A stretch of 64,000 nucleotides of DNA from Volvariella volvacea V23 (lineage: Eukaryota > Basidiomycota > Agaricomycetes > Agaricales > Pluteaceae): assembly GCA_000349905.1 (NCBI GenBank), contig KB722742.1, positions 42,030 through 106,029 on the forward strand. The letters run 5' to 3'. Under the pieces are notes generated by a model, which worked only from the letters and a program-made list of their open reading frames with translations, searched no databases and was not told the DNA's origin. Shown here in pieces: positions 10,424-20,481 of this stretch. Numbering within the stretch: position 1 is the first letter of the stretch; each line of letters opens with the position of its first letter. A program made the translations under genes and the position numbers.

Positions 10424-12160
10424 TCAATGCCAATCGACGATTCGGACGTATTCCCTCATGGTATTCAAGTAACTCTCCAGAACGTCCGCACAAGTCTTCA
10501 TCAACCGCACTTCCTGAACCCGAATCGTCTGTTTCTCTCCGACCCTCCTTCCAACAAAATCGAGCAACATCCCCAAAGTTGCCTCCTCTAGCTCGGCGAA
10601 TGAAATGTCCCTCAACTCCAAACACTCCAATCCAGGGAATGCCGTGAAACTGTACGAGCGGCATTCTTGACAGTTGCCTGCATTGTGCTCCTCCTGCGAG
10701 TCATTGTTGGACGCGGAATGACAATCAAGCTTACGTCGAGAATCCAGGAATCTGAGGAATGCGGTTAAGCATAAAGTTCCACCCAGGATCAAGTTGGTAA
10801 CGAGCACGCTTTCAACCAGAGACTCCAAGTGGGTGAACTCGGTGACGCTTATGGCGGTAATCGTCGTGAATGAAATGCTATAAGCGATGCGAAGCTGATC
10901 TTGGAAGCAATTGATGAATTTCTTCGTGTCTCGAGCACATCTAAGCGCGATCTTGTGCGTGATGCTGCAAACTTCATCTTCCATCCGCTTCCCAACCAGA
11001 TCAACTGAAAGATCCTTGTCACGCTGTTGCATGCAGATGTCAAAGTGCGTGACATTGTTAGAAAGGATTGGTTTGAGGGTGTCCATAATTTTCGTCACAC
11101 ATGCATCAACTCTATGGTATTCTTCCGTTCCGGTAATTTTGATATGGGTATTTCCTGTTAGTGCGAAAAGCTTCATGGAATCTGCGCTGATGTATTCAAG
11201 TCGTTGTAGAGAGGGAAGAGATATAGGCGTGTCGAGCTTGCGGGAGCTATAACTGCCACGGAGTGAAAGAAATTCCAAATTCGGGCAACGCTTTGCAATC
11301 TGAGTTGGATCGAAAGTGGTGTTCCGGGGCATATAGTTCACGTAAAGGGTTGTGAGCGAGGGCAAGGTTTCAGGGAACTGCTGCCCCCACCGGTTCTCCA
11401 TCGTGAACAAGTCGCAGATATTCAACTTGAGCCACCGGAGTTTGGGTAGGGAAGGGACATGCCGAATATGGTGGAAATTCTCCTCCGACCCTTCCATGTT
11501 ACCCCAATATTTCTCGTCCCAAGGCTCCATAGCGAAATTGCTCATCTCCATCATCACCAGCCGCGGCATCTCTGAGATCTTGTGCATCGCGAACCAATTA
11601 CACACGTAGAGACAACGAATGCGATGGGCCTGCGATAATACCAGCTCCTCGAACCGCTTCCTGTGGGATAGCCGATCGACAAGACGAAATTCGTACTGAA
11701 GCTTGTTGTTGATCAAAGTCTCAGACTTGACATACTTGTACCTCTGGCGCGTGTCGACATGGAGAGGCCGATCCTTGGACCGCCTAACAAACTCCTCAGC
11801 CCACTTCACATTCCGCCCATCGATCCTAACCCACAACTCTGGAAACTCCATCGCCAAATCCCTCCATTGGCTGCAAAACTGAGCCGCGCTAACCCAGTGA
11901 TAAAACGGCTTCTTCCCCTGCCACCCGATTTCCGTCTGGGCGGTCTCGGGTTCGGGATCGAATTCGAATCCTTTTTCGCTCCAGATTATGAGCTTGAGGA
12001 TCTGGAGGACTATGTCGGCTGAGAGGGATAAAAGGGGGGAGAGAGAGTTCCGAGCTCGTAAAAGCGGAATGAGGTCGTCCCGCCCTTGATCGATCTGCGC
12101 TCTGAGCGAGGCTTGCAGTTCGTGTCGTTCCGAGAGAGATGGAAGAGCTAGTTGAGACAT
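10424..12160 (-). CDS. F-box/LRR-like protein
   Basis: A single uninterrupted exon of 578 codons from ATG 12160. The N-terminus is a charged helix. At residues about 45-70 a hydrophobic LSADIVLQILKLIIW stretch matches an F-box core (Leu-Pro-like start, then an amphipathic helix). A long region follows with spaced Leu-rich segments (LPKLRWLKLNICDLF, LPSLTTLYVNY, CPNLEFLSLRG, LECLELRDISF) typical of the divergent LRRs of agaricomycete F-box proteins. Such proteins bind Skp1 and present substrates to SCF ubiquitin ligases; the substrate here is unknown. A closely related but broken copy lies on the other strand at 6500-8240, so the pair arose by duplication. The adjacent gene (histone deacetylase) is on the same strand and shows no evident functional link. 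Confidence 0.75.
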   Translation of the reverse strand: MSQLALPSLSERHELQASLRAQIDQGRDDLIPLLRARNSLSPLLSLSADIVLQILKLIIWSEKGFEFDPEPETAQTEIGWQGKKPFYHWVSAAQFCSQWRDLAMEFPELWVRIDGRNVKWAEEFVRRSKDRPLHVDTRQRYKYVKSETLINNKLQYEFRLVDRLSHRKRFEELVLSQAHRIRCLYVCNWFAMHKISEMPRLVMMEMSNFAMEPWDEKYWGNMEGSEENFHHIRHVPSLPKLRWLKLNICDLFTMENRWGQQFPETLPSLTTLYVNYMPRNTTFDPTQIAKRCPNLEFLSLRGSYSSRKLDTPISLPSLQRLEYISADSMKLFALTGNTHIKITGTEEYHRVDACVTKIMDTLKPILSNNVTHFDICMQQRDKDLSVDLVGKRMEDEVCSITHKIALRCARDTKKFINCFQDQLRIAYSISFTTITAISVTEFTHLESLVESVLVTNLILGGTLCLTAFLRFLDSRRKLDCHSASNNDSQEEHNAGNCQECRSYSFTAFPGLECLELRDISFAELEEATLGMLLDFVGRRVGEKQTIRVQEVRLMKTCADVLESYLNTMREYVRIVDWH

Positions 12161-12633
12161 GTATGCACAAATTGCAAAGGTTTGTGTCTGGAAGAAGTTG
12201 AAATATCGGGGATGGGATCATCCTGTGCCTTAGAACGTAATAGTATAGTGGTTGTGGGTCCAAGTTGGATTGTGGGTCCACATGTGAGTCAATGTCGGAG
12301 GCGCGGAATTATGACTTGGCTGAGAAAGTGGGTATGACTCGAAATCAATTCCTGTCTCCTCCCGAGTTGATCCGGAACTGCAAGAATGAAATCTAAAACT
12401 ACGATCTAAGTATCAAGAGAAGAACCAACATACACAATGACACACCGAAGCCGCATAGCCAAAATTTTCAGATCCCTAGTTACCAATCCTCCCTCAGAAT
12501 TTGAATTCATTATGTTTGCTGACTGGACAAAAAACGAGCGTATCCAATTACCCCAAAACGAGAGAATCCTATACTGTGAAGAACGAAGACCACCCTTTTG
12601 GCAAATTCACGAGAAATGACCCCAATCGGAGGG
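12161..12633. other. Intergenic between F-box gene and histone deacetylase gene
   Basis: About 470 bp that must hold the F-box gene promoter and the deacetylase 3' UTR/terminator. No clear TATA box is seen. Confidence 0.4.
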
Positions 12634-14835
12634 TCACGAATTTGAATCTGCCGTTCCGTTTTGAACCTGAGAAGCTCCTCCCTCGACCTCCATATCGGTG
12701 GTGGAAGCCTCAATGATCGGAGTGAGCGGCAACGACGGAGGCAGCGACAGTAACTGTGCATTCACATCCGCGATATCCTTCTGCTCATCCTCCTTCGAGC
12801 TGTCCTCCCCTGTGGGTCCATGTCCATCACCAACTCCATCACCAACAGGCGTATCGGCAAGGTTCGCGATAGCGACTTTGTCTCTCGCCTCCTCTTTCTC
12901 TTTCTCTCTCTCTTCTCTCTCCTTCTCTCTCTCCTTCTCCCTTTCGTCCTGCCTTGCTCTTGTAGCAGCTGTTCGATAAGTCCTCTGTCTCTTCCTCCCC
13001 CTCCCGCTCGCACCGCCTCTCCTTCCGCCCCCCACATTGTCGTCATCCCCGCCTCCATCGTCATCCTGTTCCTCCTTCTCCTCCACATCCCTGCTCGCAC
13101 CAGCATTAGCCCACCGTCCCCTTCCACGCGGTCTCCCCGGCGCCGCACCCCTCCTCCTCGTCCTCTTCGTCCCCGCCGACGAAACAACAGACACCGGAAC
13201 ACCACCATCGTCCTGATCCACATCATTCTCCCCATCATAAAACTCATTCCTCGCCGCACTCCTATCGCTCCTCGTCTCCCCAGGCACCAGCCCAGTCCCG
13301 ACCAACTCCTCCTCCTCCCTCTCCTCCGCATTCCTCTCCTCCTCCTCCAGCAGCCCCTGCAGATCTGGCGGAATCTCCTGCATCGCAACACTGGGCGCAC
13401 CCTGCAAGTACCGCAGCTTATTCCTTATGCTCATCGTAATCCTCTGCAACGACGCCGGCGAGTTCTGATTATCGACCTTGCCCGTCAACGGGGGATGCAG
13501 CTTCCACTGCGAGTCCTCAAAGAACGAGTCGTACACCGTGCACGGCAGCTCGTCTGGTATGGACGCGCCAACGAGCACCGCGGTCTCGTACGTCCAGCAC
13601 CGGCTCACGTTCTTGATCGTGTACCCGCCCCCGCCAACGACGAGGAGCGGGACGTTGAACTTGCGAACAAAGTTGACGCATTCGCCGTGCGCGGCGATGG
13701 AGAGGTTGAATGCTCCCAGGCGATCGCACCCGAGCGAGTCGGCGCCACATTGGAGGACGATGGCTGTCGGGCGGAAGGCGGTGACGGTGTCTTCGATGAC
13801 GGTTTTGAAGATTGTGAGGTACATGTCGTCGTCGATTCCGTCGAGGAGGGGAACGTTGAGGCAGAAGTGTTTGCCGGGGCCAGAGCCGTTGTCGTCGAGC
13901 TTGCCTGTGCCCGGGAAGAAGTCGCCCGTGTATTTGTGGAAGGAGACTGTCATGACGCGGTTGGAGTTGTAGAAAGCGAATTCTACGCCGTCGCCGTGGT
14001 GTATGTCGATGTCGATGTAGAGTACGCGTGGGTGATATCTGCACGCGTGTAGGTTATATAACTCGGAAGAGTAGTCGTACATATAGAACACACCTTAGTA
14101 GCTCGAGGATGGCAAGAACGATATCGTTCACGTAACAGAACCCACTTGCCTCCCCTCTCTTCGCGTGATGAAGGCCCCCAGACCAGTTGATTGCAATGTC
14201 CGTCGTCCCAGCACACAACTTTCTCGCCCCAGCCAACGACCCCCCGGCATACATCTTGCAAAAGTCGTACATATCGGCAAAAATAGGACAGTCCTCCACG
14301 CAGTTGAAGAGGTCGATCATCTGCTTGACTTCGCCTTGGTTCTGTGGGGTTACCCTACCACATGAAAACTGCGTAAGTTCGCGAGGACTTAAGATGAGAA
14401 GGGGACGCACTTGGAGAGAAACTCGATGTAGTCGTGATCGTGGTACACCTCCAGCTCTTCCCTAGTCGCAGGCCGTGGGTCGTATATGCGGTGGATCTGC
14501 TTGTCCAATCCGTATCCCAAAACAAGTGCGTTCGTCAACGTCAGTCGGTGCGGCTTCATCGGGTGTCGTTCCTAGTACCATCGTCAGCCTCCCATCGCAT
14601 AAAGACAAACAAAACAACGCACTCCATAATGATGCCCGCCAACGCCTTTAGGATAGTAGTAAGAAACAATTGGACGCGAATGTGGCTATGAAGACGTTAG
14701 TTAGCGCGCGTGAACTAGAAGACAAAAGCCACCAACGTTGATGCGTTCTGTTATGGGTTGAGCAGTGCCATGAGCGCCACGGTCGTAGAAGTAGGGAGTT
14801 GAGGAAAAGGTTGTAAATTGGGAGTAGCGACCCAT
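12634..14835 (-). CDS. Class I histone deacetylase (RPD3/HOS2-type)
   Basis: Five exons on the minus strand: 14835-14737, 14685-14623, 14571-14411, 14354-14094 and 14038-12634, giving 662 aa. All junctions keep frame. This is a zinc-dependent deacetylase of histone lysines, expected in a nuclear corepressor complex. The full catalytic signature is present: HPMKPHR near the N-terminus, [13 protein letters not shown] with the HH pair at about 170-171, DIDIHHGDG with zinc ligands Asp and His at about 206 and 208, [13 protein letters not shown] with the third zinc ligand Asp, and GGGGYT followed by the R.WTYETA block. Residues about 430-662 form a long, low-complexity tail, first acidic, then Arg/Gly-rich, then Arg-Glu-Lys repeats. 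That is much longer than in yeast RPD3 or HOS2. The catalytic domain resembles HOS2 at least as much as RPD3, so no symbol is given. It is divergent from a small gene whose start lies 88 bp away. Confidence 0.92.
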
Positions 14836-14923
14836 GCAGACGATGAGCAACCACGGAGGAAGGGATAGATGTGTTTATTTACCACTGTTTACCAAAGCCC
14901 TCCGAGACGGCAGCTCCGGGGCA

Positions 14924-15347
14924 ATGACATCATGCAGACATATATTCCGCTCCGTGCCTTGGCCTCTGAAACCAAGCCCAACTATGCCAGTCACCTACAG
15001 CACCATCGAAAAGGAGCGCCTGGATACATCCGACGCTCCTCGTAAGAAATTGTATGAGCGGTCTCATGGCATTGTTCAGGTGGACTACCTCCGAGATCCT
15101 CCTCACGTATGTATTTCCCTGTTCTGTCCATTCAGTCTGCATTAACGTTTTGCTTGCTTAGAATATGGACCACCCCCTCCCTACAAAGCATCAAACTGAG
15201 CCTGGGCTGAAGGAAGGGACCGAGGATTTCAAAGCAGAGGTAAAACAGAGAGAGGAAGCGGAGAATTTAGAGGCCCTCGGAAGGATCAAGAAGGAAGGCG
15301 AGTTGGCGGAGATAGCAACTGAGGATTCGGTTTATGGCAGTCGCTGA
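14924..15347 (+). CDS. Small hypothetical protein, possibly mitochondrial
   Basis: Two exons, 14924-15106 and 15162-15347, with a 55-nt intron (gtatgt...cttag), give 122 aa. I chose the ATG at 14924 because the first about 20 residues (MTSCRHIFRSVPWPLKPSP) look like a basic amphipathic mitochondrial presequence. ATG 14984 (MPVTYS) is a plausible later start. The C-terminal half is charged and helical (EGTEDFKAEVKQREEAENLE). The family is not recognised. It is transcribed divergently from the histone deacetylase gene, and the two start codons are 88 bp apart, so they must share a promoter region. Confidence 0.55.
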
Positions 15348-16053
15348 GGTAGAGGTTTAAGCAAATGGTGTACGGTTATGACATGTGTTGATTCATTCGA
15401 TATAAAGTATTGTGGTCCAGGAGGCGTAATGCGTCTGGCGCCCGAAGAATTGATACTTAGTTTGGCCGGCGTCAGCCGCGCACATCAGACGCAATGTGAT
15501 GGGAAGTATTGCATTAATGTGGACGGAAGGGAGTGTTATTGAGAGTCGGAATCTGTTCGGTGGCTGACTGAGGGCAAAGAGACATGTCCTAAGACTAGGT
15601 TCTTTGAGAAGATGTGTAAATGATTAGTATACGGCACTAGCAAGAGGAGAGGTGGGTGGCGGTGGCTAAATGGGATAAAAAGGACTGGATGTGGAGGTGA
15701 AGAATTGTTATGACAGCTTAGAGCGCCACGCCTGGAACCATTTGGGAAGAGCGAAGAAGTCCCTATCTTCGTCGTCCAAGCCTGCTTTGAGGTGAGATCG
15801 CTGTGCGATCTGGGTAAAAAATCATAAGGATTGAACTGCGCTGGCGTCGAGATTAAAACACTGAACGATTAAAGTAAAGACGCATTGAGGATATGGATTC
15901 GTCAGGAGTGAATGAAAAGGACATTGATATCGTACAAGCACAATATCCAGGTATCAAATAGGGCGACTATAGAAAGCAAGGTTGAGTTCGTGCAGCGAAG
16001 AGTTTAGTGATCGGGTCATACACACCTCCTTCATACTAATCGCACCTACACCA
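15348..16053. other. Intergenic, nothing recognised
   Basis: 3' region of the small gene. No ORF of interest. Confidence 0.4.
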
Positions 16054-16413
16054 TCAAAGTTCATCCCCACGCCTCCTTATCCTATGCTTCGGCTGCTGAA
16101 GATTCACACTAACGACGCCCTCCCCGCTCCTCAAAGATGCCACGATCGCGTTCCCATCTTGCTCCCAGTGTGCTTGGGGTACGCTGACGATTTGCACGTC
16201 CGACAGCTGACCAACTTGGCCAACGAATGAAAGGGAGGGGTGGAGGGTGGCTAGCGCTGAAGGAGCGCTGAAGAAGGGAGATGAAGATGAGAGAGTTACG
16301 GCGAGGTAGGCGTTTGAGTTGTAGTCGAGGTTATGCATGTCGACGCAGAGATGGCGGTTGCGTTCAAGGTGGTGACGGTGATCCGGACCGCCGTGGCCGT
16401 TAGCCGGCCACAA
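16054..16413 (-). CDS. Unrecognised ORF, possible gene remnant
   Basis: A 119-codon minus-strand ORF; in frame upstream the sequence continues as TGWWYENKSCWALWP, so it may be the last exon of a larger gene. It has a Ser/Ala/Leu-rich middle and ends in RIRRRGDEL, a C-terminus that only loosely resembles an ER-retrieval signal (HDEL/KDEL). No family is recognised. Upstream pieces on the minus strand as far as about 16985 are in several frames. This could be a degraded gene, or chance. Confidence 0.25.
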   Translation of the reverse strand: MWPANGHGGPDHRHHLERNRHLCVDMHNLDYNSNAYLAVTLSSSSPFFSAPSALATLHPSLSFVGQVGQLSDVQIVSVPQAHWEQDGNAIVASLRSGEGVVSVNLQQPKHRIRRRGDEL

Positions 16414-17510
16414 AGCCCAACAAGACTTATTCTCGTACCACCACCCAGTAGCCGAAGACGAGCAATCTGAAACGCTTCATGCCCACCTCGACGAGCAAAG
16501 ACGAGTCGCTTGCCTTTGAACAGCTTCCGCACCACTATGGTTGCACCGCGTTGGATCAAATTGCGAGATTGCTCTCTGTTTACTATAACGAACTGCTAGC
16601 GGACGTGGAAATCTCCAAAGTTCAAGCTCCTACACCCCACGTGTCGTTCTCCCCATCAAGTTGCACACCAGTTAGTACAGCTCAACTGATCAGTGCTCAG
16701 GTTAAGTCTATTGGATGGCTAAAAAAGAATAACGCCGAAGATACACCAACATTCCGCATCGGAACCAAAGTGGTGAATGCATCAGTGCAGAGTTGTCACC
16801 TCCAGCACGTTGGCAAGTTGATGAATTGACGGCGCGGGCACAACAGGATGGATTGTTCGAGCGGTGATGGTGGCGTCGAAGCGAGCTTTCTAGATTCAAC
16901 AGCATGAGGAACTAGGAAAACCCCGGAGTACTTCTTGGGACAAAACCAATTGAAAGCGTTTGGATCACGCGCACGGTTTTGCAAAAGCCCAACCCCGAGT
17001 TTGCTTGTGTCATTCTTCGTCCAACACCCATTCTGCTACCAACAGCATAGAGGAAGACTTCGAAGTTCTTGTGATTTGCTTCATTAGGGCGTGCTTTCCT
17101 TTACAGCTACGACAATAGGAGGAGCTATACTACATAGAGATTGGCGAGGACAGCAAGAAAACGCGACTGATGGTGCCTATGTATCGTTCTGGCGAATTGG
17201 GTTGTAGAGTTGTTGGAATGAAAAGGTCAGATGCTCAACTCGCTGAGAAAGCTGCTGACGAACGTGTTGGACAGTTCGGCGATTGGACTTCCGCCGCTTT
17301 AATTATCATTACCGATCTCTGTGTTCCCTGTTGGTCTCTCGCGTCCTTGATTTGGTCTCAAATACAGCGACGATTTCTCATTCATCTTGCGTCCTTCCTT
17401 AGCTCTCTATCTTCTGCTCTACTCTACACGGTCACCCACTCTAGCGCAAAGCTCCTTTCAGTGAGTCCCATGTACAAACGTCCTTGACACACTTACACCT
17501 GCCTCCCAAG
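16414..17510. other. Intergenic upstream of subtilase
   Basis: Scattered short ORFs on both strands with no recognisable motifs. The region includes the presumptive promoter of the subtilase gene. Confidence 0.35.
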
Positions 17511-20097
17511 ATGAGTTCCCGACTAACCCAAGCTACACGCCCAACGACCGAAAGCGCCATCATCAGGCTGAAGGATGGCGTCAATGTAGACGAACACATC
17601 CGCGCACAACAGAACCTCCACAACAGGAATGGTGTGATTAGCCACAGCGTCACTTACAAGTGGCCAACTAGGCTAACGAATGCATACGCCGGTAAGTAGG
17701 ATATTTCTCCCCTGCGTCGGCTATCTCTGATGCATTGTGTTCCCGTGTTAGGCGAATTTACGCCCGAGGTTCTTGCTTATCTAGCTACCCATGACGATGT
17801 CGAGTACATCTCTGACAATGGCCCCACTGAAAACTTTAATATCGAGTATCAGGAGTGAGCACCTCCCTGACCCATGTTGCGCAGCAGTTCTCATAGAGAG
17901 CGATACCAGTGACGCTGGCTGGGGTCTTGCCCGTATCCAACAAGTCGACCAAATTTCCGGCAAGACTGATGCAGATCTCGACTATTCGTACCAATACGAG
18001 AGGTCTGAGGAGATGGGTGCTGGTGTAGATATCTACATCATCGGTGAGCTTGGTCCATCCATGTAGTCGTTCTGATCTGCTCAATGCGCATATAGATACC
18101 GGTAAGTGCGCTTTGACTTACAAGTTTACGATTGAACATTAAGTCTGAGAAAGGTATATACGTTGAACATGTGAGCCATCCACCAAAGTGAAAGCCGCCC
18201 TGTAAGCTAATCATCTTACACTAGAATGATTTTGGAGGACGTGCTTCGTGGGGTGTAGTCATTCGTACGTCACTCAACCACACTTCAAGCTTGTCCTGAT
18301 CGCAGCCTTGCCTAACGCAGAGGACGGTGCAACCGAACGAGACCTCAACGGGCATGGAACCCACGTTGCGTGAGTAGAAGACCCACTCATTTATGCATGC
18401 CGTGCGCTTACACCTTGCTATTCAGCGGAATTGCTGGTGGGACACGATGGGGCGTTGCAAAGGTGAGTTGAAACTACTGATCTTGCTTGACCCTCTTACA
18501 AAGGCTCCATAGGGTGCCAATTTAATCGCAGTGAAGGTTACCGATGATAATGAGTACGTCCTCATCAAGATCTTTGTGCATGATGTAGCTCTCGCTAATA
18601 CATGCCACAGTAGTGCACCAGTGTCGGAGGTGTACGTGTTCAAGGCCATCGAACTACTAAATGTTCCAATAATTTACTTGCATTTAGTGTGAAAGGCATC
18701 GATTGGGTGCTTGAACAAGCCCAGGAAATGGGGAGACCTTCCGTTGCCAACCTCAGTCGGGGTCGCCCGAAGTTCAACCGATTCTACAACGAGAGAGTGA
18801 CGGAGGTGAGAAAAGTCCATACGGATCGTCCTTTCACTCTAAATATTGCGTTTTGGAGTAGCTTGTCAAGAGTGGTGTGCACGTAACGGTGAGCATTACA
18901 ATGACTCATTCATGATCATCTTCCTCATACACTCGATCCCAGGTGGCAGCTGGTAATAGGAACTGGGACGCAAGAAATACTAGTCCTGCCAGCGCACTGC
19001 TCGTAAATACCATAGGAGCGACGAACATTTATGACCAGAGGTATACCCGCGTGCATAAGAAAGGCCGATCAGACCAGTACTTCACAGGCTCCAACTACGG
19101 TATGCCCGGATGACTATAACAAGAAGTGTGGTGCTCATTTTGCTTGCTAGGCCCCTGTGTCGACTTCTTTGCGCCTGGGGAGAATATCACGAGTTGTGCG
19201 CTCGACAATAAAGATGTCTGTCAAAGTTGTGATCCCAAGCTGTGGGTTTATCGTTGATCTCGTTTATGACAGGCATACACACAAAAAACTGGTACCTCAA
19301 TGGTATTGTGGAACTATAATCTACATTAACTCTATTTCTAACAAGGCTCTTCTTCGAAGTCTGCGCCCCTTGTTGCCGGAGTTATTGCTACATTCATTTC
19401 GCTGCACGGGAACATGCCACCTCAAGCAATGACCAACATCATCAAGACGCTCAACGTGAAAGACAAAATCAATATGACGGGCTTAGATGGCTACACTCGT
19501 GAGTCGCTATTTCATAGAGTTTCCACACAATGCCAACATATTTCTTTAGCAAAGTTGACGTTGAATGCTCTCGTTCGCGGGGCGCTTCACGTCTCGACGG
19601 ACTATAGCTTCGAGGCCAAGGTGGCAGATATGGGCGTGACCAGTCCCGCCGTCTTCAGCAAGGACAAAGATACCGTATATCCAGCGGGCAACACGACGAT
19701 CTTCAGAAAGAACAGCATACTCACCACCACGCTTTTCGACAACAAGCAAAAGCATGGTTTCCGCAACAGAAATGATGACGATGACAAACCAAGCCGTGCC
19801 AACATTTTGTATGATTTTATGCATCGGATCGCGTTTTTGGCTAATGATATGGTTTCAGGTTTACAATTGTCAGTGCATACCCGTTCATTGATGCTTTCCT
19901 GTTCAGGACGGGTGCTACGGATGGAGAGGGAGAGTCCTGGTTCAGCTTCCCTGATGTAGAAGATGTGAGTTCGCTTAGTTTTGGATCACTGACTTACCCT
20001 GCTAACATGCACCTTTTAGAGTCTTCGTGAGGATGGTGAACTTCAAGAAGGTCTGACTAGTCATAAGGTTGCCTTCAAGTACTGTCTGCTTGAATAG
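17511..20097 (+). CDS. Subtilisin-like serine protease (peptidase S8, proteinase K-like)
   Basis: Nineteen exons: 17511-17691, 17752-17854, 17901-18043, 18096-18101, 18154-18170, 18225-18264, 18306-18369, 18426-18462, 18513-18553, 18611-18631, 18688-18805, 18862-18888, 18943-19099, 19151-19215, 19273-19302, 19360-19498, 19550-19808, 19907-19964 and 20020-20097. All phases agree, giving 527 aa. An I9-type inhibitor prodomain (about 1-85) precedes the catalytic domain. The tetrad is intact: Asp143 in YIIDTG, His180 in NGHGTHVAG, oxyanion Asn271 in VAAGN and Ser349 in GTSMSAPLVAG. The usual His of SAPHVAG is Leu. The first Asp-Thr-Gly spans a 6-nt microexon. No signal peptide follows the chosen ATG, so it may act intracellularly, or a further upstream exon is missed. 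The C-terminal about 120 residues after the catalytic domain are unrecognised, and the last three exons are less certain. Confidence 0.85.
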
Positions 20098-20481
20098 TTA
20101 CTTTGTTTGTTATTGTTTTCTTCTCACACTGTCCAACTATGAAGTACTGCTTGAAATATCTTTTGACTTGTAATACTTTTGTATGGTGTCCCTCTTGTAA
20201 GATAGTTCTAAGCAATATGTGAAACATTTATCTGTGTTTTTGGCATGACTTAGGCACAATTTGGGTAAGCCAGGGAGAAAACTATCATACTAATAAACAA
20301 AAGCAACATAAGAACCATGTAGTTGTGTATACCAACTATAGGCACTAAATGTCTAGAGCTAAAAAGAAGTCTTCATGAGAAATTCATGTTATAGCAAGTA
20401 ATTAGGCATAACTAGTAAAAAATAAAAGGTAAAGAACCAGTAATTACATATATAATGGTGTTCAACTGTAAATAATTAGAG
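20098..20481. other. AT-rich intergenic
   Basis: Very AT-rich, with no feature recognised. It continues the AT-rich composition of the neighbouring NLR 3' part. Confidence 0.4.

Noticed and set aside
12820..14052. 410-codon plus-strand ORF
   Set aside because: Antisense shadow of the histone deacetylase exon. Its low-complexity Pro/Arg/Ser composition follows from the codons on the other strand.
16400..16413. ER-retrieval signal on the 16054-16413 ORF
   Set aside because: The C-terminus ends in GDEL, not HDEL/KDEL, and the ORF itself is doubtful.
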